Part shown: positions 1-17,610 of the stretch, piece by piece | Layout of the letters: the number at the start of each line of letters is the position of its first letter | Position numbering within the stretch: the first letter of the stretch is position 1 | NCBI GenBank assembly: GCA_963749365.1 | Contig: CAVVME010000003.1 | Coordinates: forward strand, 1,426,001 to 1,490,000 | Direction: 5' to 3' | DNA: 64,000 nucleotides | Origin: WHSW01 sp963749365 | Lineage (GTDB): Bacteria; Actinomycetota; Thermoleophilia; Solirubrobacterales; 70-9 | Program-made: the position numbers and the translations under genes | The notes under the pieces: generated by a model | What the model saw: only the letters and a program-made list of their open reading frames with translations | Database searches by the model: none | Told to the model about the DNA's origin: nothing

Positions 1-328
1 GGCGGCGGGCCTTGCGATTGACCTTGAACGTGTGCCGGCGCGGCTTCGGACCGAACGCCACCCCGCCGCCGCGACGGTGCGGGACGCTGAGCGCCCCGGC
101 GCGGGCGCGACCGGTGCCCTTCTGCTTCCAGGCCTTGGCGGTGGTCATCGCGACCTCGCCCCGGCCGAGCGTCGACGCCGTGCCGCGGCGCCGGGCCGCG
201 AGGTCGGCGCGTGCGGCCTCGTGCACGAGGCTCTCGTGGAACTGCTCCGAGAACAGGGCCGCGGGCAGGTCGCTCTTCGCCTGCTTGCCGAGCGTCGGGG
301 CCTTGAGCGCTTGCTTTCGCTCAGCCAT
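1..328 (-). CDS. rplD: 50S ribosomal protein L4, N-terminal part (cut by window edge)
   Basis: The first 109 codons of L4 are visible; the rest lies beyond base 1. The translated start (MAERKQALKAPTLGKQAKSD) leads into the L4-type segment with TAKAWKQKGTGRARAG, the conserved RNA-binding region that reaches into the large-subunit exit tunnel area. The ATG (326-328) overlaps the end of rplC by 8 bases, so the two are translationally coupled. It is the third gene of an S10-type operon (rpsJ-rplC-rplD) that continues off the left edge. In other bacteria L4 also autoregulates the S10 operon; nothing here shows whether that applies. Confidence 0.95.
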   Translation of the reverse strand, partial: MAERKQALKAPTLGKQAKSDLPAALFSEQFHESLVHEAARADLAARRRGTASTLGRGEVAMTTAKAWKQKGTGRARAGALSVPHRRGGGVAFGPKPRRHTFKVNRKARR

Positions 329-938
329 CGCTGCGAACCTCCACGGTGCCGCCCTTGGGGCCCGGGACGGCTCCCCGGAGCAAGAGCAGGTTGCGCTCCT
401 GATCGATTTCGACCACCTCGAGCCCGCGCTCGGTGACCCGCCCGCCGCCCATGCGGCCGGGCATCTTGACGCCGCGGAAGACCCGCGCCGGGTCGGCGCT
501 GGCGCCGATCGAGCCCGGGGCACGGACATTGTGGGAGCCGTGCGTGACCGGGCCGCGGCTGAAGTTGTGGCGCTTGATCGTGCCCTGAAACCCCTTCCCG
601 ATCGCCGTCGCCGAGACCTTGACGCGCTGGCCGGGCTCGAACTGCTCGACGGTCAGCGACTCGCCGATCTGCGCCTCGGGCGCCTCGCCGCGAAACTCGG
701 CGACTGCCTTCGAGGGCGGCGCGCCGGCCTTGGCGAGGTGGCCGCGCTCGGGCTTGGTCAGCTTTCGCTCCTCGGTCGGGATCCCGGCGAGCTGCACCGC
801 CGCGTATCCGTCGCCGTCGGGGCTGCGGACCGCGGTCACGGTGTTCGGCTGCGCCTCGATCACGGTCACCGGCACGCGGGTGCCGTCCTCGGTGAAGACC
901 TGGGTCATTCCGACTTTCTTGCCGATGATCGCGGGCAT
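321..938 (-). CDS. rplC: 50S ribosomal protein L3
   Basis: 205 residues, the normal bacterial length. It begins MPAIIGKKVGMTQVFTEDG and carries the family signature around GFQGTIKRHNFSRGPVTHGS and the PGRMGG loop, which extends to the peptidyl-transferase centre. L3 is one of the first proteins bound in 50S assembly. It lies 46 bases after rpsJ and overlaps rplD by 8 bases, a standard S10 operon arrangement. The start is the ATG at 938; no other in-frame start fits the family alignment better. Confidence 0.98.
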   Translation of the reverse strand: MPAIIGKKVGMTQVFTEDGTRVPVTVIEAQPNTVTAVRSPDGDGYAAVQLAGIPTEERKLTKPERGHLAKAGAPPSKAVAEFRGEAPEAQIGESLTVEQFEPGQRVKVSATAIGKGFQGTIKRHNFSRGPVTHGSHNVRAPGSIGASADPARVFRGVKMPGRMGGGRVTERGLEVVEIDQERNLLLLRGAVPGPKGGTVEVRSDG

Positions 939-984
939 TGAAGTAGCTAGTTGCGAGGGTCGAGTGACGGGGGTCGGGTGACGT

Positions 985-1305
985 TCAAATCTTGATCTCG
1001 ATGTCGACGCCGGCGGGGAGGGCGTCGAGGCGCTGCAGGCTGTCGATCGTCTTCGGGGTCGGCTGGTGGATGTCGATCAAGCGCTTGTGGGTGCGGATCT
1101 CGAAATGCTCGCGCGAGTCTTTGTCCTTGAACGGCGAGCGGATCACGCAGTAGATGTTGCGATCGGTCGGCAGCGGCACCGGCCCCGACACCGAGGCGCC
1201 GGTGCGGGTCGCGGTCTCGACGATCTCGCGGGCAGCCCGGTCGATGGCGTCGTGGTCGTACGCCTTCAGCCGGATCCGGATCTTGTTGGTTGCGAGTGTT
1301 GCCAT
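985..1305 (-). CDS. rpsJ: 30S ribosomal protein S10 / NusE
   Basis: 106 residues, with typical S10 sequence (KIRIRLKAYDHDAIDRAA at the start and RTHKRLIDIHQPTPKTIDSL near the end). S10 is a 30S head protein and, as NusE, binds NusB/NusG in antitermination and transcription-translation coupling. It is the first gene of the S10 operon here. Two terminator-like hairpins separate it from tuf upstream, so it probably has its own promoter in the 1306-1340 interval, although I cannot point to convincing hexamers there. Confidence 0.98.
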   Translation of the reverse strand: MATLATNKIRIRLKAYDHDAIDRAAREIVETATRTGASVSGPVPLPTDRNIYCVIRSPFKDKDSREHFEIRTHKRLIDIHQPTPKTIDSLQRLDALPAGVDIEIKI

Positions 1306-1340
1306 GGTTTGGGTGCTGGGGTGCTGGTTCCTTTGGGCGC

Positions 1341-1375
1341 AAAACGGGCGCCGCCCCGTCGGTGGGGCGCCGCCC
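1341..1375 (-). terminator. Intrinsic terminator after tuf
   Basis: On the minus strand a 12-pair GC stem with a single G-G mismatch and a 6-base loop (1346-1375) is followed by TTTT (1341-1344). It lies between the tuf stop and the rpsJ start and is the second of two tandem hairpins. This is a good Rho-independent terminator by form; its activity is inferred. Confidence 0.75.
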
Positions 1376-1401
1376 TGGTCGTATCCGTTACTGCAAACGA
1401 A

Positions 1402-1423
1402 GAGCCGGCCCGTGAGCCGGCTC
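1402..1423 (-). terminator. Second hairpin just after the tuf stop
   Basis: GAGCCGGC and GCCGGCTC form a perfect 8-bp stem with a 6-base loop, followed on the minus strand by TTCGTTTGC. It starts 9 bases after the tuf stop codon. With the hairpin at 1346-1375 it makes a tandem terminator, or it could act as a 3' stabilising structure for tuf mRNA. Confidence 0.55.
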
Positions 1424-1431
1424 CGTGGGCC

Positions 1432-2613
<1,182 letters not shown>

Positions 2614-2701
2614 CTCGTTTCCTCTTGCTCCTTCGTGTTCTTTCTAAGTCTGTTCTGTCGGGCTGGCTCCGGGCAACCCCGGAAGAATTACAGAATCGCG
2701 C

Positions 2702-4810
<2,109 letters not shown>

Positions 4811-4910
4811 CTGCTTGCTTTGGGTGGGTCTCGCGGGTGGTTGTGTAGGTTGGTCGCTGCGGCGGAGTCGAGGAGGAACGAAGGCGGCGAGGAGAGCGTG
4901 TCAGCGCAAC

Positions 4911-4931
4911 AAAAAGGGCCCTGTCGGGCCC
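4911..4931 (-). terminator. Terminator-like hairpin in the fusA leader
   Basis: On the minus strand GGGCCC-GACA-GGGCCC (stem 4916-4931) is followed directly by TTTTTGTTG (4911-4915 and on). It is about 100 bases upstream of the fusA ATG and has no minus-strand gene closer than rpsG, 1.8 kb away. It could be an attenuator in the fusA leader or a block to antisense read-through from rpsG. Form is seen; function is inferred. Confidence 0.6.
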
Positions 4932-4945
4932 AAGCGATTGACCGC

Positions 4946-4973
4946 CGAATAGCCCGAAACGCCCTTATGTCAT
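4946..4973 (-). promoter_or_regulatory. Candidate fusA-tuf promoter
   Basis: On the minus strand ATGACA (4973-4968) and TATTCG (4951-4946) are spaced by 16 bases. A start about 7 bases downstream would place the hairpin at 4911-4931 within the first 30 transcribed bases. The -10 match is only fair. Confidence 0.35.
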
Positions 4974-5076
4974 GCGGCTCTCCATGGAAGGGATCTCCGC
5001 TCGCGCAGGGCGCGCGGGGCCGCGCGCGAGCGACGGCTGACTATAGCAGAGGCCCCTGGGCCTCCCACGCCGTCTG

Positions 5077-6024
5077 ATGGCCTCCCGCAAGCCTCGCCGG
5101 CGCAGCCGCTCGCGGCGCCCTGAGCCTGTCAAGAAGCAGTCGGCCGGGCGCGCGCAGCGGCGCCCGAAGCCGGCGGCCAAGCGCGACCGGGCCCGCCGGC
5201 CGGCTCCGAGCAAGGCGCGAAAGCGGATCGGCGCGCTGGTGGCGAAGCTGCGCGCGAAGCTGGTGGTGCCCGCCCGCAGGCTGCTCGCCGCCGCGGTGCG
5301 CACTTGGCTCGCGATTGCCGAGCGGGCGGGCGCCGTCGTGCTGCTTGCCTGGCGGCGACTGCTGCGGCCGCTGCTGGCGGCGCTGGCGGCGCTGGCCCGC
5401 CGGGCCTATCGCGGGCTCGACCGTCATCTCACCCCTGCCCGCGCACTCGGCATCGTCTGCCTGGTGGCGCTCGCCGCGCTCGTCGCCTCGCAGTGGCTCG
5501 ACTACCGCACGATCGCGATCGGCGGCGGCGCCTACACCGGCGCGGTCGAAGGGGTCGCCGCGGCACCGGAGGTTGGTCGAGTCCAGGCCGGTGACGCGCA
5601 CGCGTGGGTGATCCTGCCGCTGGCGCTCGTCGGGATCGTCGCCCTGGTGCTGGCGTTCAGGGGACGACCCCGCGCCGCACGCCTGCTGCTCGCGGTCGGG
5701 CTTGCGGTGCTCGTGGTCGGTCTCGTCGTCGACGCTCCGGCCGGGCTCGATGAGGGCGAGACCGGGATCGCCTACGAGGGCGCCTCGGCGACCCTGATCG
5801 AGGGCTTCTGGGTTCAGATCGCCGCCGCCGCGGTGCTGATCGCGGCGGGCGCGCTGCTGCCGCGCCAGCTTCGCCCGGAGGCGGCCGCGACCCACCGCGA
5901 GCCGAGCGCCCGGCGTCCGGGTCCGGTGCGGCGATTCGCGACGCGTCGCGCCCGGCGACGTAAGCGCGTCCCCCGGCCACGGCGGCCGGCGAAGGCGCGA
6001 CGGGTCGAGGCGGCGAAGGGATGA
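5077..6024 (+). CDS. Basic membrane protein of unknown function (str-operon insert, gene 1)
   Basis: 315 residues; I do not recognise a named family. The first ~55 residues are extremely Arg/Lys/Pro-rich, as is the tail. Between them are about four hydrophobic segments (around residues 125-147, 183-198, 205-222 and 246-265). A polar loop holds GLDEGETGIAYEGASATLIEG, matching a similar loop in the next gene. The start is the ATG at 5077; the stop overlaps the next gene by 4 bases (ATGA), so the two are coupled. The pair lies on the strand opposite to, and inside, the rpsL-rpsG/fusA-tuf unit. Membrane location is inferred from hydrophobicity; the basic ends could contact nucleic acid or acidic lipids. 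Confidence 0.8.
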   Translation: MASRKPRRRSRSRRPEPVKKQSAGRAQRRPKPAAKRDRARRPAPSKARKRIGALVAKLRAKLVVPARRLLAAAVRTWLAIAERAGAVVLLAWRRLLRPLLAALAALARRAYRGLDRHLTPARALGIVCLVALAALVASQWLDYRTIAIGGGAYTGAVEGVAAAPEVGRVQAGDAHAWVILPLALVGIVALVLAFRGRPRAARLLLAVGLAVLVVGLVVDAPAGLDEGETGIAYEGASATLIEGFWVQIAAAAVLIAAGALLPRQLRPEAAATHREPSARRPGPVRRFATRRARRRKRVPRPRRPAKARRVEAAKG

Positions 6025-6674
6025 GGCGCCGGCCCGCGACGCTGACCCGGCTGCTCGCGCCGGCCTGCCTGGTCGCGGCGCTCTGCCTGCTCGCCTCCGA
6101 CCTGATGACGATGTTCGAGCTCGCACCGCCCTCGGCGCCGACGATCGAGAGCCAGACCGGCGGCGATCACCACGGCTACGCGATCGCGGTGGTCGCGGTG
6201 TTCGCGATCGCTGCGCTGGCGGTCGCGATCCTAACCCCCTCGCGCCCGGCAGCGGTCGCCGTCGCCGTCGCAGGCGCGGTCGCGGTCGCGATCTTCCTGC
6301 TCGTCGACCTCCCCGACGCAAACGAGACCGGCACCGTGACCGGGGAGGCGGGCTCCTACCTCGACGCCGAGGCCAACCCCGCCGGCGGCTTCTACCTCGA
6401 GCTGATCAGCGCCCTCGCGCTGACGATCACCGGCCTCGCGCTCGCCTTGCTGCCAACCGACCAGTTGGCAAAGCTGCGCCCGGGCACGAACGAGCGGGGT
6501 AGCGGGAAGCAGGCGGCGAAAGGCAAGCCCGGGAAGGACGCAGGCCGCGCCGCGAAGCGAGAGTCGTCCACTGCGCGAAGGCGGCGAAAAGCAAGCAGGT
6601 CGGGGAAAGCGGGCCCGGAGGCGGCGAAAAGCAAGCCTGGGAAGGACGTAGGGAGGGCGCCGAAGCGAGCGTAG
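6021..6674 (+). CDS. Membrane protein related to the preceding gene (str-operon insert, gene 2)
   Basis: 217 residues, start codon overlapping the previous stop (ATGA). The layout parallels the upstream protein: a first hydrophobic segment (about 9-27), a polar loop, two more segments (about 53-72 and 77-95), a loop with DLPDANETGTVTGEAGSYLD, a last segment (about 122-145), then a Lys-rich tail. This suggests the two are diverged paralogues. The tail (from about residue 150) is built from repeats of an AAKxKPGKD unit, encoded by direct DNA repeats at 6512-6670. Function unknown. It converges on rpsG with a 63-base gap that holds nothing recognisable. Confidence 0.78.
   Translation: MRRRPATLTRLLAPACLVAALCLLASDLMTMFELAPPSAPTIESQTGGDHHGYAIAVVAVFAIAALAVAILTPSRPAAVAVAVAGAVAVAIFLLVDLPDANETGTVTGEAGSYLDAEANPAGGFYLELISALALTITGLALALLPTDQLAKLRPGTNERGSGKQAAKGKPGKDAGRAAKRESSTARRRRKASRSGKAGPEAAKSKPGKDVGRAPKRA
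6512..6670 (+). repeat. Direct repeats coding a Lys-rich tail
   Basis: Two ~51-base copies (6512-6562 and 6620-6670), plus a partial third between them (about 6580-6612), each begin with GGCGGCGAAA and a following GCAAGC. They encode the AAKGKPGKD, RRKASRSGK and AAKSKPGKD units at the C terminus of the 6021-6674 protein. The copies differ at several bases, so they are not a fresh duplication. Confidence 0.7.
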
Positions 6675-6737
6675 CGGTGTCCTACGTGAGCGAGGCGCCC
6701 GACCGAGGACGCCGCCAGGCGCAGCTTTGCAGCCGCC

Positions 6738-7208
6738 TCACCAGCGGTAGTGGGCGAATGCTTTGTTTGCCTGTGCCATCCGGTAAATATCGTCCTTGCG
6801 CTTCCAGGCGCCGCCCTGCTGCTGCAGCGAGTCCAGGATCTCGTTCGCCAACCGGTCGGCCATCGACTTCTCCCGGCGGTTGCGGGCAAAGCTGACCAGC
6901 CAGCGCACCGCGAGGGTGCGTGCGCGGCGTGGCGGGACCTCGACCGGGACCTGGTAGGTGGCGCCGCCGACCCGGCGCGAGCGGACCTCGAGCACCGGGG
7001 TCAGCTCCTTGATCGAGTCCTCGAGCACCTCGACCGGGGCGCGGCCGCTGCGTTCGCCGACGATCGCCAGCGCGTCGTAGGTGATCTGCTCGGCGGTCGC
7101 CTTCTTGCCGTCCAGCATCACCTTGTTGACCACCTGCTGGACGAGGCGGCTGCGGTGTACCGAATCGGGCTCGATCTGGCGGATCGCGGCTCGGGCGCGG
7201 CGGGGCAT
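6738..7208 (-). CDS. rpsG: 30S ribosomal protein S7
   Basis: 156 residues, exactly the usual length. The start is fixed by the family N terminus MPRRARAAIRQIEPDSVHRS (ATG at 7206-7208), although the reading frame stays open further upstream. It contains VNKVMLDGKK and ends with MAQANKAFAHYRW. S7 nucleates assembly of the 30S head. It follows rpsL by 13 bases. The usual next genes, fusA-tuf, are displaced by the plus-strand pair at 5077-6674. Confidence 0.97.
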   Translation of the reverse strand: MPRRARAAIRQIEPDSVHRSRLVQQVVNKVMLDGKKATAEQITYDALAIVGERSGRAPVEVLEDSIKELTPVLEVRSRRVGGATYQVPVEVPPRRARTLAVRWLVSFARNRREKSMADRLANEILDSLQQQGGAWKRKDDIYRMAQANKAFAHYRW

Positions 7209-7221
7209 CAGCGGGTCACGG

Positions 7222-7614
7222 CTACTTCTTGACCCCGTAGACCGACCGCGACTGCCTGCGGTCCGAGACGCCGGAAGCGTCGAGCGTGCCGCGAACGACC
7301 TTGTAGCGGACGCCGGGAAGGTCCTTGACCCGGCCGCCGCGGACGAGGACGACGGAGTGCTCCTGGAGGTTGTGCCCCTCGCCGGGGATGTAGCAGGTGA
7401 CCTCCATCCCGTTCGTGAGCCGGACACGGGCGACCTTGCGCAGCGCCGAGTTCGGCTTCTTCGGCGTCGCCGTGTAGACGCGAGTGCAGACGCCGCGGCG
7501 CTGAGGCGCGGCGATCCGCTGCTTGCGGCCGTGACCGGACTTCAGTCCCGGCGTCGCGACCTTCTTCTGGGGCGGCTTGCGCCCCTTTCTGATCAGCTGA
7601 TTCGTGCTTGGCAC
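7222..7614 (-). CDS. rpsL: 30S ribosomal protein S12
   Basis: 130 residues, slightly longer than the common 124 because of extra residues in the N-terminal part (about 20-35). S12 sits at the decoding centre. The streptomycin-relevant lysines are wild type in TPKKPNSALRK (K52/K53) and RGGRVKDLP (K97), so there is no sign of the classic resistance changes. It heads the short rpsL-rpsG unit and is divergent from the HAD-like gene that starts 41 bases away at 7655. Confidence 0.98.
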   Translation of the reverse strand: MPSTNQLIRKGRKPPQKKVATPGLKSGHGRKQRIAAPQRRGVCTRVYTATPKKPNSALRKVARVRLTNGMEVTCYIPGEGHNLQEHSVVLVRGGRVKDLPGVRYKVVRGTLDASGVSDRRQSRSVYGVKK

Positions 7615-7642
7615 GGCGGCGGAAGATAGCAGGGCCGTTGGC

Positions 7643-7648
7643 TACGCT
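7643..7648 (+). promoter_or_regulatory. -10 hexamer placed for a leaderless transcript
   Basis: TACGCT ends exactly 6 bases before the GTG at 7655, so transcription would begin at or next to the start codon. No clear -35 is visible. The same arrangement recurs at several plus-strand genes in the window. Confidence 0.5.
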
Positions 7649-7654
7649 GACCGC

Positions 7655-8164
7655 GTGTCCGTGCAGCGTCCGATCCTCGCTGTCGATGTAGACGGTGTAA
7701 TCAGCCTGTTCGGCTTCGAGGGTCCGCTCGACCGCATCGCCGGCCGCTTTCACCTGATCGACGGAGTCGCCCATTGCATCTCCGACGCCGCCGGCCCCCA
7801 GCTCGCCCGGCTGGGCGAGGTCTACGAGCTGATCTGGGCGACGGGTTGGGAGGATCGCGCCAACGACCAGCTGCCGCTGATCCTCGGCCTTCCGGGCACC
7901 CTCCCCTGTCTGCGGTTCGACGGCCGGGCGCGATTCGGGACCGCGCACTGGAAGCTCGACGCGATCGAGGAGTACGCCGGCGACCGCCCGCTGGCCTGGA
8001 TCGACGACTCGCTCGACGAGAGCTGCCATGCCTGGGCGGAGAGCCGCGTAGCGCCGACCCTGCTCGCACCGACGGAATCCGACGTCGGGCTCACCGAGGC
8101 GCACACCGAGACGCTCTTGCGCTGGGTCGACGACGGTTACACTCTCGACCAGCCCTCTCCCTAG
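7655..8164 (+). CDS. HAD-like hydrolase family protein
   Basis: 169 residues from the GTG at 7655. The N-terminal LAVDVDGVI matches HAD motif I (DxD with the nucleophile Asp), and WIDDSLDE near residue 115 resembles the motif III/IV acidic pair. The middle ATGWEDRAN resembles motif II (S/T). A small phosphatase-type fold in the cytoplasm is likely, but the substrate cannot be told. The frame is open upstream to 7604, but that would run into the divergent rpsL; the -10 at 7643-7648 also favours the shorter form. It is followed 19 bases later by the small membrane gene at 8184. Confidence 0.7.
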   Translation: MSVQRPILAVDVDGVISLFGFEGPLDRIAGRFHLIDGVAHCISDAAGPQLARLGEVYELIWATGWEDRANDQLPLILGLPGTLPCLRFDGRARFGTAHWKLDAIEEYAGDRPLAWIDDSLDESCHAWAESRVAPTLLAPTESDVGLTEAHTETLLRWVDDGYTLDQPSP

Positions 8165-8183
8165 AGGGACTGGCGAGATACGC

Positions 8184-8501
8184 GTGGACGGCTTCTTCCC
8201 GATCTTCTTTCTGATGGTGGTCTTGAAGATCCCCATCGCCATGCTGCTCTATCTCGTCTGGTGGGCGTTTCACGCCGAGACGCTGCCCGACGAGGCGCCG
8301 CCGGAGTCCGAGGACGGATACCGCTTCGGCCGCTTCCGGCGCCAACCCAAGCGCCCAAGCGGGCCTCGGCGCGGCGATCACGGACCCGGGACGCTGCCGC
8401 TCCCCGAGTGCCCGCCGGCCGGCCGCACCCGCGTGATCGGGACGCCGGCTCCGGCTCGCGCCGCCGCGGGGCACGCCCGCCGCGACGCCGACGTCGCCTA
8501 A
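8184..8501 (+). CDS. Small single-pass membrane protein, unknown
   Basis: 105 residues from a GTG. One strong hydrophobic segment near the N terminus (about 4-29, FFPIFFLMVVLKIPIAML) is followed by an acidic patch and a basic, Pro/Gly/Arg-rich cytoplasmic tail with PRRGDHGPGTLPLPECP. I do not recognise a named family. It converges on rpoC with a 15-base gap; a 5-bp hairpin there (CGCCT/AGGCG at about 8496-8508) is too weak to call a terminator. Confidence 0.65.
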   Translation: MDGFFPIFFLMVVLKIPIAMLLYLVWWAFHAETLPDEAPPESEDGYRFGRFRRQPKRPSGPRRGDHGPGTLPLPECPPAGRTRVIGTPAPARAAAGHARRDADVA

Positions 8502-8516
8502 GAGGCGTCCAGCGGA

Positions 8517-12566
<4,050 letters not shown>

Positions 12567-12611
12567 TGTGTGTTTGCGCCCTTCGGTATGTAAGTGATCC
12601 GCCGCTGGCCG

Positions 12612-16169
<3,558 letters not shown>

Positions 16170-16299
16170 CTGGGCGACTCCTAAGTTGGTCGTGAAGGGA
16201 CGACGATCCCGCGCAAAGATTCGGGCGGCAGGGGCTCAAGGCGCGCGACGCACAAAGATACCACAAGGGCGATTCCCGGCGCAAGGGCGTCTGGAATCG

Positions 16300-16327
16300 C
16301 GGTCCGCTGCCCGCTGACCGCGGACCG
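16300..16327 (-). other. Hairpin in the rplL-rpoB spacer
   Basis: CGGTCCGC and GCGGACCG form a perfect 8-bp stem with a 12-base loop, just after the rplL stop. No T-run follows. In E. coli this spacer holds a partial attenuator and an RNase III site; a similar role is an inference by position only. The rest of the 16170-16333 spacer shows nothing else clear except the rpoB ribosome-binding site. Confidence 0.45.
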
Positions 16328-16333
16328 GGGAGT

Positions 16334-16717
16334 CTACTTGAGCTCGACCGAGCCCCCCGCCTCTTCCAGCTCGGCCTTGAGCTTGTCGGCCTCCTCGCGC
16401 TCGATGCCCTCCTTGACCGCCTTCGGCGCATCGTCGACGAGCGCCTTCGCGTCCTTGAGGCCGAGGCCGGTCGCTGCGCGGACGGCCTTGATCACCTGGA
16501 TCTTCTTCTCGCCCGGGCCGGTGAGGACGACGTCGACCGTGCTCGACTCCTCAGCCGCGGCCTCCTCGCCGCCGCCGCCCGCGGCGGCCGGCGCTGCCGC
16601 GGCGACCGCGGTCGCCGAGACGCCGAACTCCTCCTCGAGCGCCTTGATCCGCTCGGAGAGCTCGAGCACGGAAATGCCCTTCAGCTCCTCGATCCATTTC
16701 TCGGTGGTGGTTGCCAC
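16334..16717 (-). CDS. rplL: 50S ribosomal protein L7/L12
   Basis: 127 residues from a GTG. The N-terminal dimerisation helix (WIEELKGISVLELSERIKAL), the flexible Ala/Gly hinge (about 38-58) and the C-terminal factor-binding domain with GPGEKKIQVIKAVRA and GLGLKDAKALVDDAP are all typical. It forms the multimeric stalk with L10 that recruits EF-Tu and EF-G. It starts 2 bases after the rplJ stop. Confidence 0.98.
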   Translation of the reverse strand: MATTTEKWIEELKGISVLELSERIKALEEEFGVSATAVAAAAPAAAGGGGEEAAAEESSTVDVVLTGPGEKKIQVIKAVRAATGLGLKDAKALVDDAPKAVKEGIEREEADKLKAELEEAGGSVELK

Positions 16718-16719
16718 GT

Positions 16720-17406
16720 CTATTCCTCCTCGGTGGTTTCGTCGCTCGTCGCTTGCTGCTCGTCGCTCGAAGCTTCCGCTTCGGCGGGCTGCTGCTCGGC
16801 GGGAGCTTCGCTGTCGTCGGTTTCGCTGTCGTCGGTTTCGTCCGCAGCCTGCTCGGGCTCCGCTGGGGGCTGGGGCGGGGACTCTCCGCTGACGAGGCCC
16901 TGCTCGGCGATCTGGCCCAGCGCCACGGCGAGGCCCGAGATCAGCGAGCCGAGGCCGGTCACGAGGCCGGTCAGCGGGCTGGCCGTGAGCCCGACCAGCT
17001 GGCCGTGCAGGACGTCGATGCCGGGCAGGCGGGCGATCGCCGCGAAGCCGTCCGAATCGAGCGGCGCCCCGTCCATGATCCCGCCCTTGTAGGTGAGCAC
17101 GTCGTGCTCCTTGGCGAAGTTCGAGATCGCCTTCGCGGCGACCACGGCATCGCCGTGAACCAGGGTCAGCGCGGTTGGGCCGACGAGCAGCTCCTCGACC
17201 GCTTCGGTCCCGGCTTCGGCGACGGCCCGCTTGGCGAGCCGGTTCTTGACCACCTTGAAGGCGGCGTCGGCCGCGGCGAGATTCCCCCTCAGCTCGGCGG
17301 CCTCGGTAACGCTGATCCCGCGATAGTCGACCGCGAAGATCGCGTCGGCGCCCTTCAGGTCATCGGTCAGCTCGCTGACCGCCGCTTGTTTTTGCTCTCT
17401 GTCCAT
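16720..17406 (-). CDS. rplJ: 50S ribosomal protein L10, with long acidic tail
   Basis: 228 residues, about 55 more than usual. Residues 1-170 are normal L10 (MDREQKQAAVSELTDDLKGA, then AIFAVDYRGISVTEAAELRG and the L7/L12-binding C-terminal helix). After GLVSGESPP comes an extension rich in Glu, Asp, Ser and Pro with a DETDDSETDDSE duplication. The start is the ATG at 17404-17406; the open frame extends much further upstream but is not L10-like. L10 is the stalk base. A leader hairpin lies upstream. Confidence 0.95.
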   Translation of the reverse strand: MDREQKQAAVSELTDDLKGADAIFAVDYRGISVTEAAELRGNLAAADAAFKVVKNRLAKRAVAEAGTEAVEELLVGPTALTLVHGDAVVAAKAISNFAKEHDVLTYKGGIMDGAPLDSDGFAAIARLPGIDVLHGQLVGLTASPLTGLVTGLGSLISGLAVALGQIAEQGLVSGESPPQPPAEPEQAADETDDSETDDSEAPAEQQPAEAEASSDEQQATSDETTEEE

Positions 17407-17428
17407 TCGGCTTCCTCGCCGCCGGCAG

Positions 17429-17455
17429 AGAAAGAGCCTGCGCGCAGGCAGGCTC
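17429..17455 (-). promoter_or_regulatory. rplJ leader hairpin (L10-leader-like attenuator)
   Basis: GAGCCTGC and GCAGGCTC form a perfect 8-bp stem (17434-17455) followed on the minus strand by TTTCTC, 23 bases upstream of the rplJ ATG. Position and form match the terminator-like hairpin of L10-leader autoregulatory RNAs, where L10-L12 binds its own mRNA. I cannot check the kink-turn elements by eye. The rest of the 17407-17610 spacer holds the -10 of the opposite-strand gene. Confidence 0.5.
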
Positions 17456-17598
17456 GAAAGGACGTGCTCTCGACCCTCACCTGCGCCGGTCTTCCGGGCC
17501 CGGATCGCGGGCCCCGCCGGCGGTCTGTGGCGGGTTGGACGGGCGATGCTAGCAACCCGGCTACCGCGGGCCGGGGCGCACCCGGCCGCGGCTGAGGA

Positions 17599-17604
17599 TA
17601 GGTT
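17599..17604 (+). promoter_or_regulatory. -10 hexamer placed for a leaderless transcript
   Basis: TAGGTT ends 6 bases before the GTG at 17611. There is no Shine-Dalgarno sequence between them. Confidence 0.45.
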
Positions 17605-17610
17605 CGGGAC

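Noticed and set aside
7300..7500. Streptomycin-resistance changes in S12
   Set aside because: Both key lysine regions (TPKKPNS and RVKDLP) are wild type.
8496..8508. Terminator between the small membrane gene and rpoC
   Set aside because: Only a 5-bp stem with a 3-base loop and no T-run.
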